From Sphingobacterium sp. ML3W (GTDB lineage Bacteria > Bacteroidota > Bacteroidia > Sphingobacteriales > Sphingobacteriaceae): a DNA stretch of 64,000 nt. This document shows positions 59,241 through 64,000 of this stretch, piece after piece. Position 1 is the first letter of the stretch. Each line of letters starts with the position of its first letter. The notes under the pieces are model-generated. The model ran no database searches and was not told the DNA's origin. It was given only the letters and a program-made list of their open reading frames with translations. Position numbers and translations under genes: made by a program. The stretch covers positions 3,658,001 to 3,722,000 of the forward strand of contig NZ_CP009278.1 in the NCBI RefSeq assembly GCF_000747525.1, in the 5' to 3' direction.

Positions 59241-59294
59241 ACCCCTATGTTGATAGTGCCTCCAGACGATTGGCAAATCAATAATTATAAATTA

Positions 59295-59344
59295 TGTTGT
59301 TTTGAAACTACAATTAACAGAATAATTGTAGTTTCAAAACAACA
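59295..59344. repeat. 22-bp perfect inverted repeat
   Basis: Left arm 59295-59316 (TGTTGTTTTGAAAC...), right arm 59323-59344, loop ACAGAA. No T run follows, so it is not a simple terminator. It lies in a gene-poor stretch (58904-59634) with the Rpn fragment. Could be a remnant of an inverted-repeat mobile element or a small structured RNA. Confidence 0.85.
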
Positions 59345-59379
59345 ATTTACAGCTATATTTATCATATACGAACAACAAT

Positions 59380-59472
59380 ATGGAAGCGCTTATCAATTTT
59401 CAGGATAAACTAGAGAAACCGCCCCTACCTGAACGTAATAAGATTGGTTATAAGGTCGGTAAAGTAGAATAG
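59380..59472 (+). CDS. Possible 30-aa peptide
   Basis: ATG to TAG, M-E-A-L-I-N-F-Q-D-K-L-E-K-P-P. 36 bases after the palindrome and followed at 59486-59505 by a hairpin GCCAC/GTGGC. Nothing recognisable in the peptide. May be a remnant. Confidence 0.3.
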   Translation: MEALINFQDKLEKPPLPERNKIGYKVGKVE

Positions 59473-59634
59473 ATGGAAAAGCAAAGCCACATCTTACGAC
59501 GTGGCCTTCACTAAACATATGAAATTAACTTAACTTACTTGTACAAATTGATGGATTGAGATTCTTTCCAGTTGCAGCAATGAAAATGCCTATAGCTTTA
59601 GCCATTTTCTTTTTGTCAACATCTACCTCAAACA

Positions 59635-62001
59635 TCATTCGTCTTTCAATGATGTGACCGGGTTGGACAGTGCTGCTTTGATGGCATGTGTACTTACCGT
59701 AATGAGTGCCAATACTAATATGCCCGTTCCCGATAAAACAAAAATACTCCAACCAATTGGTACTCGGTAGGTATACATTTGGAGAAAGAAACGATCTGTA
59801 AATAAATACGAGATCGGGAAAGCAATCAAACAGGAGACCAAAACCAATATAACGAACTCCATGGATAGTAACCTCGCAATAGAAAATACGGAGGCTCCCA
59901 GCACCTTGCGTATTCCAATTTCCTTCTTGCGATTTTCGGCCATAAATGCCGATAGTGCAAACAGACCTAAACAAGAGATCATAATGGTGATCATCGTAAA
60001 CAAACCTGCCAAAACACGATAACGCTGTGTATCTGTAAATTTCTGAGCATAAGCTTCATCTAAAAAGGTATATTCAAATGGATATTCGGAATTATACTTT
60101 TTAAATATGGCTTCTGTACGTTCCAGTGCTGCTGAGGTTGTCAAAGAAGGATTAAATTTGATATGCACGATATTAAACCAACCGTTTGCACCCAAAATAA
60201 CCATGGGAGGAATCGCTTCAAACGGAGAATTTAATATAAAATCCTTTATAACACCCACAACTTTCCAATCTTGACCACGCTGCTGGACGAGCTGCCCCAG
60301 TGGGTCTTTAAATCCCATAGCTTTCACCGCAGATTCATTGAGTATAACCGCAGCGGAATCAGAAGCATATTTTTGAATATCAAAATCTCGTCCGCTCACT
60401 AGTGACAACCCAGCAGTCTTGACAAATTGATCATCAGCAGAAATCATATCGAAGATAATCTTATCATTTTGATCTTTACCTTGCCAACCAAACCCCCAAG
60501 TGCTACTCCAATTTTCTGTAAGTGGTGAGCTCGTTCGGGTAACTGATTCGGCGACACCGCTACTGAGTAATTCATGTTTGATCAATGCCATATTCTTCTT
60601 AATGGCTCCTTCTTCATAAAGATAGATGAGGTTATTCTTATTGTATCCATTTTCGCGATCTCTTCCAAACTCCAATTGTCGTTGGATATTGAGCGTACAT
60701 ATTACTAAGGCAATGGCTACTGTAAATTGAATCGCAACGAGCAATCTTCTTGGGCTAAAGGTGGCATTGCTGTTTTTAAATGTTCCTTTCAATACCTTTG
60801 CAGGCTGAAAAGAGGAAAGAAAAAAAGCGGGATAACTACCTGCCAATAATCCGGTGATAAGGATAAATCCGAAGAAAGAAATCCAAAAAACAGGTTGTGT
60901 AAAATCAATCATTACCTTCCGGTCTAACAGCTCATTAAAGGCCGGCAGACATGTCCATACAATTAAAAGTGCTAATGCGCCAGCTATAAATGCCATCATG
61001 ATCGCCTCACAGAGAAATTGCAAAATAAGTGAACGGCGATAGGCTCCAGCGACTTTACGTACGCCAACCTCCATTGCCCGTTTCTCACTACTGGCAGTAC
61101 TCAAATTCATAAAATTAATACAAGCAATCAATAAAATAAATCCGGCAATATACAGGTAGGCCTGAACCATATCGATCTTTCCTCCGACCATTTCTCCATT
61201 GACAAATTTGGTGTACAGCCACCAATCTGGTAGGGCTTGAAGGAATAATTTCGTATCCCCTTTCCCCTCTCGATGTTTGGTCGTAATATCTCGAATTTTT
61301 GTATTGATTGTAGCAAATGAGGTTCCTGGCGCAAGTTCAAGATAGGTAATTACCGTATTGTTTCCCCAATGCTCATCCGACTCTCCTTTTTTTTCCATAT
61401 AGCTCCAGGGCATGAAAAATTCAGCTTCGTTGAAACGCGTATTTTTTGGAGTGTCTTTCATCACTACTGTTATAATAGCTGGATCGGCATTCTCTAGCTT
61501 CACCGTTTTTCCGATGACATCATCCGAGCCGAACAGGCGCTTGGCCAATGATTGCGTTATAACGATATCTGTAGGATTGATCAACGCTTGCTTTTCGCTT
61601 CCCCTAACCAAAGGGAAGTCAAACATCTGAAGAAATGCAGAATCAACAAATACACCATGCCCTTTAAGCTTTTTACTGTCGGCAGTCAATAGCATCTTTC
61701 CCACATCCGAATAACGGCTGACATTTACTATTTCGGGAAACTCTGCTTTTAGCGCCGGTGCCAATGGTTTTGGTGTTAAAAACATCGTGTTGATCTCACC
61801 ATTAAGGTCGATGTTGGTTCCTACCATATGCAACCGATCACGTTTGGTATGGAATCTATCAAAGCTTACTTCGTTTTGAATCCATAATAAGATCAATATA
61901 GCTGCCGCCATTCCAATTGCCAAACCACCAATATTCAATATGGAGTACCCCTTATTTCTCCATAGGTTACGCTTGGCTATTTTAAAGTAGTGTCTTATCA
62001 T
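59635..62001 (-). CDS. ABC transporter permease, MacB/FtsX type
   Basis: 788 residues. N-terminal helix (R-N-K-G-Y-S-I-L-N-I-G-G-L-A-I-G-M), MacB periplasmic core domain, three-helix FtsX block around 285-400, second periplasmic domain, and a C-terminal FtsX block with E-I-G-I-R-K-V-L-G-A. Two FtsX halves in one chain is the usual form in Bacteroidota. No ATPase gene is next to it. Probably exports or senses antimicrobial compounds. Confidence 0.9.
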   Translation of the reverse strand: MIRHYFKIAKRNLWRNKGYSILNIGGLAIGMAAAILILLWIQNEVSFDRFHTKRDRLHMVGTNIDLNGEINTMFLTPKPLAPALKAEFPEIVNVSRYSDVGKMLLTADSKKLKGHGVFVDSAFLQMFDFPLVRGSEKQALINPTDIVITQSLAKRLFGSDDVIGKTVKLENADPAIITVVMKDTPKNTRFNEAEFFMPWSYMEKKGESDEHWGNNTVITYLELAPGTSFATINTKIRDITTKHREGKGDTKLFLQALPDWWLYTKFVNGEMVGGKIDMVQAYLYIAGFILLIACINFMNLSTASSEKRAMEVGVRKVAGAYRRSLILQFLCEAIMMAFIAGALALLIVWTCLPAFNELLDRKVMIDFTQPVFWISFFGFILITGLLAGSYPAFFLSSFQPAKVLKGTFKNSNATFSPRRLLVAIQFTVAIALVICTLNIQRQLEFGRDRENGYNKNNLIYLYEEGAIKKNMALIKHELLSSGVAESVTRTSSPLTENWSSTWGFGWQGKDQNDKIIFDMISADDQFVKTAGLSLVSGRDFDIQKYASDSAAVILNESAVKAMGFKDPLGQLVQQRGQDWKVVGVIKDFILNSPFEAIPPMVILGANGWFNIVHIKFNPSLTTSAALERTEAIFKKYNSEYPFEYTFLDEAYAQKFTDTQRYRVLAGLFTMITIMISCLGLFALSAFMAENRKKEIGIRKVLGASVFSIARLLSMEFVILVLVSCLIAFPISYLFTDRFFLQMYTYRVPIGWSIFVLSGTGILVLALITVSTHAIKAALSNPVTSLKDE

Positions 62002-62267
62002 AATGGTCTATATTTTGTCCGTGTTCCACACATGTTAATTAGGTTAATCATTTCATCTGAATTGTATTCAGCAATAATTACAGCACTGGCAAAATAATAG
62101 CCAAAACCACAACTCACTAATTATAAGAATATTAAAAATAAATTTATGAATAAAAGTGTACGCTTCCGAACATCGATTGTTCGGAAATGAACATCGATTA
62201 TCATCTTGATTAGGATAAACTGGTATTGAAAGAGATATTCATTTATAATCATCAAAAAAGCCGTCTG

Positions 62268-62475
62268 ACCCTCCCCTCCTGGTCAACATCCATCGTATCG
62301 GTAAGCATCACTGTCAAACGGTAATACAAAGCAACCACTTCCTCAGGTTTATCTACAGCTGTTTCACCTGTAAAATAAGACCTCGGTCGAAAATCAACAT
62401 TCTCCTACACCTGCTCCACGAATAGCCACTTGCCAGCTAGGCTATTGTCTACATGGGAGAAATCCACTGCTATAA
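62268..62475 (-). pseudogene. Decayed gene fragment upstream of the second module
   Basis: The minus strand has an open piece (E-E-V-V-A-L-Y-Y-R-L-T-V-M-L-T-D-T-M-D) and, before it, a stop-interrupted copy of the fragment at 42986-43078 (about 80% alike over the C-terminal part). Identity unknown. The remainder of 62002-62534 has no recognisable gene. Confidence 0.45.
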
Positions 62476-62534
62476 GTAGAATTTCGGAGGAATAAAATCT
62501 TCAAAATAAACAAGCAAAATTTCAAACTTCCAGA

Positions 62535-62787
62535 TTTCACGCAGAATTTCGCATTGCCACAATTGCGGTGCCGCAATCAACAGAAAACTAAAAAAACTTC
62601 CACCATCGAAGTGACATTTATTGAGTAATAAGATTTACATACCGAAATACAATAAAAAATGCTCATTTGTAACAATAAAAGTGTCGCATTTCTTACATTT
62701 TTTTTGCAACAGATGTAACAATAAAAATGTAAGAAATGCGGTAACGCTGCCTCTGTTTTCCTCTTTACCTTAGTCTTAGTTTAAATC
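62535..62787 (+). repeat. 250-bp upstream repeat, copy 5 (stem type B)
   Basis: Hairpin 62686-62739: GCATTTCTTACATTTTT/AAAAATGTAAGAAATGC, 17 perfect pairs. Ends TACCTTAG. Heads the complete MauE-MPW-RNA-MPW module. Confidence 0.88.
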
Positions 62788-62807
62788 ACCAAATAAAAAC
62801 TGACATT

Positions 62808-63230
62808 ATGATTGCGACTCTTATTACATATATCATCGTTGCCCTGTTCGCCCTTCTTTGGGCGTACATAGCGGTACCAAAATTTGCTAAGCTTAAATCG
62901 TTTGGTGAAATATTGGGATCACAAGCAATACCAAAATGGACTGTTCCGATTTTGACTTGGTTGATTCCTATACTAGAAATTGCTGTTGTTTGTCTGTTGC
63001 TGTTTCGGGAGACCATGCTGTTGGGCTTGTACTTCTCCTTCGGATTGATGTTGATCTTCACGCTCTATGTCTCCGGGATTATTTTTCAGGTCTATGAGCG
63101 CTACCCCTGCCCCTGTGGTGGATTCTTCAAACACATGACGTGGAGGAGACATCTCAAGGTCAATATTTGGTTGACAGCAATTGCCCTAGTGGGCGTACTA
63201 TTAGAGCAATTTAATTTATTTAGAAACTAA
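62808..63230 (+). CDS. MauE/DoxX-like redox membrane protein
   Basis: 140 residues with four hydrophobic helices and the loop Y-P-C-P-C-G-G-F-F that carries the presumed redox Cys pair. Strongly similar to the copy at 43423, which lost those Cys. MauE-type proteins support disulphide chemistry of partner proteins. The Cys-containing MPW proteins encoded just downstream are natural candidates for partners, as inference only. Confidence 0.85.
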   Translation: MIATLITYIIVALFALLWAYIAVPKFAKLKSFGEILGSQAIPKWTVPILTWLIPILEIAVVCLLLFRETMLLGLYFSFGLMLIFTLYVSGIIFQVYERYPCPCGGFFKHMTWRRHLKVNIWLTAIALVGVLLEQFNLFRN

Positions 63231-63266
63231 AGTTTACGCTTTTTGATGTATAAAAGCACCACGATT

Positions 63267-63521
63267 ATGCCTTGGTATTCATACACCCCCTGCTGCAAAA
63301 ATGACGGCGACCCGAAAGATAGAAACCAGTACACCCTACACGGGAATCATCCACCACACTGTGAAGGCCATGTGATGGTCTGTGCCATCCAAGCGATGGA
63401 TGACCATAAAAAACCGATCATTACCTGTGATCTAGAGGAAGAAATCTGTTGCGCATTGGAGCACCATAAAAGCACAACCAATGTGTTGTTAAAAGGAAGT
63501 GACTGTAATGATTGCGATTGA
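63267..63521 (+). CDS. Tiny MPW-family protein, Cys-rich (84 aa)
   Basis: ATG at 63267 (M-P-W-Y-S-Y-T-P-C-C), with the leader hairpin GCTTTT/AAAAGC at 63238-63257. Eight Cys in 84 residues, including an end G-S-D-C-N-D-C-D. Core blocks Y-T-L-H-G, P-P-H-C, V-C-A-I-Q-A, K-P-I-I-T-C and T-N-V-L-L-K. No signal peptide. The intact version of the broken copy at 43882. Confidence 0.78.
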   Translation: MPWYSYTPCCKNDGDPKDRNQYTLHGNHPPHCEGHVMVCAIQAMDDHKKPIITCDLEEEICCALEHHKSTTNVLLKGSDCNDCD

Positions 63522-63573
63522 CAGTTGAACGCTGCTGTAGTTGAATGATTTAAATTGAAAAATTTAGATTGAT

Positions 63574-63692
63574 GATGTTGGCCCCATACCAATGCTCAGA
63601 AGAGTAAATGCTGGTACGGCGACTAACATCAGACAAAAGGCACAGTGTATAAGATAAAAGGGCGACGCTGAAAACCCGATAATAGAGTAGGC
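63574..63692 (+). ncRNA. Conserved intergenic RNA-like element, copy c
   Basis: GATGTT/AACATC outer stem, TACCA/TGGTA inner stem, TGCTC-AGAA-GAGTA hairpin, and the 3' domain GGG-CGACGCTGAAAA-CCC then AATAGAGTAGGC. The most complete locus has this element between its two MPW genes, ending 48 bases before the second start. Confidence 0.65.
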
Positions 63693-63740
63693 TAAAGAAA
63701 TTAAAGTTTATGCTTTTTGATGTATAAAAGCACTACGATT

Positions 63741-63995
63741 ATGCCTTGGTATAAATATCAACCTCCAATTCCTTGCTATTGTAATCCATGTGATCCCAAT
63801 AACTATATACTATATGGAAGTATCCCACCTCCATGTTCACCTCCAAAAGATTTTGTTTGTGCAATACAGGCATTAGATAATATGGGGAAACCCATAATTA
63901 CCTCTTCATTATGTTCAGAAATTGCTAATGCTCTTCAAAATAAAATAGACACCACGAACGTACGCTTAAAAAGTACAAATGCATGTCTATGCTAA
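63741..63995 (+). CDS. Tiny MPW-family protein, Cys-rich (84 aa)
   Basis: ATG at 63741 (M-P-W-Y-K-Y-Q-P), leader hairpin at 63712-63731. Blocks C-N-P-C-D-P-N-N-Y, Y-G-S-I-P-P-P-C, V-C-A-I-Q-A, G-K-P-I-I-T and N-V-R-L-K, with a Cys-containing end A-C-L-C. Closest to the gene at 38298. The array may continue beyond the window. Confidence 0.78.
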   Translation: MPWYKYQPPIPCYCNPCDPNNYILYGSIPPPCSPPKDFVCAIQALDNMGKPIITSSLCSEIANALQNKIDTTNVRLKSTNACLC

Positions 63996-64000
63996 AAACT

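Noticed and set aside
59525..59974. 149-codon minus-strand frame at the end of the ABC permease gene
   Set aside because: Overlaps the permease C-terminus in another frame; the permease frame carries the conserved FtsX motifs.

Overview
The window looks like a Sphingobacterium-type member of the Bacteroidota (inferred). The signs are low GC, several TATATTTG -7-type promoters, a SusC/SusD/TlpA-like operon, a DUF6624 protein, MauE/DoxX-like membrane proteins and genes without strong Shine-Dalgarno sites. No rRNA, tRNA or CRISPR array was seen.

Bases 1 to about 35,180 are a Mu-like transposable prophage whose left end lies outside the window. Early genes run rightward: MuA-like transposase (5'-truncated by the window), MuB-like ATPase, a second ATPase, many small proteins, DUF3164, an NdpA-like protein and a Gp16/Mor-type regulator. 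A complete diversity-generating retroelement (DGR) is embedded here: two small target genes each with a 71-bp variable repeat, a 71-bp template repeat, a structured spacer and a DGR-type reverse transcriptase. Every base that differs between template and variable repeats is an adenine in the template. Packaging and portal genes run leftward (12.0-18.1 kb). Capsid, lysis, sheath, tube, tape-measure, baseplate and fibre genes run rightward (18.3-34.3 kb), with a programmed -1 frameshift in the tail assembly chaperone and a probable unimolecular spanin. A thymidylate-synthase-fold protein whose nucleotide-discriminating Asn is replaced by Asp sits at the right end. The prophage appears to interrupt an AraC-type regulator gene.

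From 35.2 to 46.9 kb is an accessory chromosomal region: a Bacteroidota-type small membrane protein, phosphoglycerate mutase, lgt, a DsbD-N-like protein, an intact IS3-family element inside a damaged Rpn-type nuclease gene, and several decaying and intact copies of an unusual modular locus. The module has a ~250-bp upstream repeat with a perfect hairpin, a MauE-like membrane protein, and one or two tiny proteins usually starting MPW(Y/F), with a ~120-nt intergenic element showing covariation. The 250-bp repeat occurs five times in the window, the tiny-protein family seven times (one copy broken) and the intergenic RNA-like element three times. The most complete module is at 62.5-64.0 kb.

From 46.9 to 55.1 kb is a SusC-SusD-thioredoxin-like operon (minus strand) whose SusC frame has an unexplained ~430-codon extension before the signal peptide, plus an unrecognised upstream gene. 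From 55.1 to 59.6 kb are a candidate structured RNA, a HTH protein, a HigB/HigA-like toxin-antitoxin pair, a DUF6624 protein and gene debris. An FtsX/MacB-type ABC permease occupies 59.6-62.0 kb.
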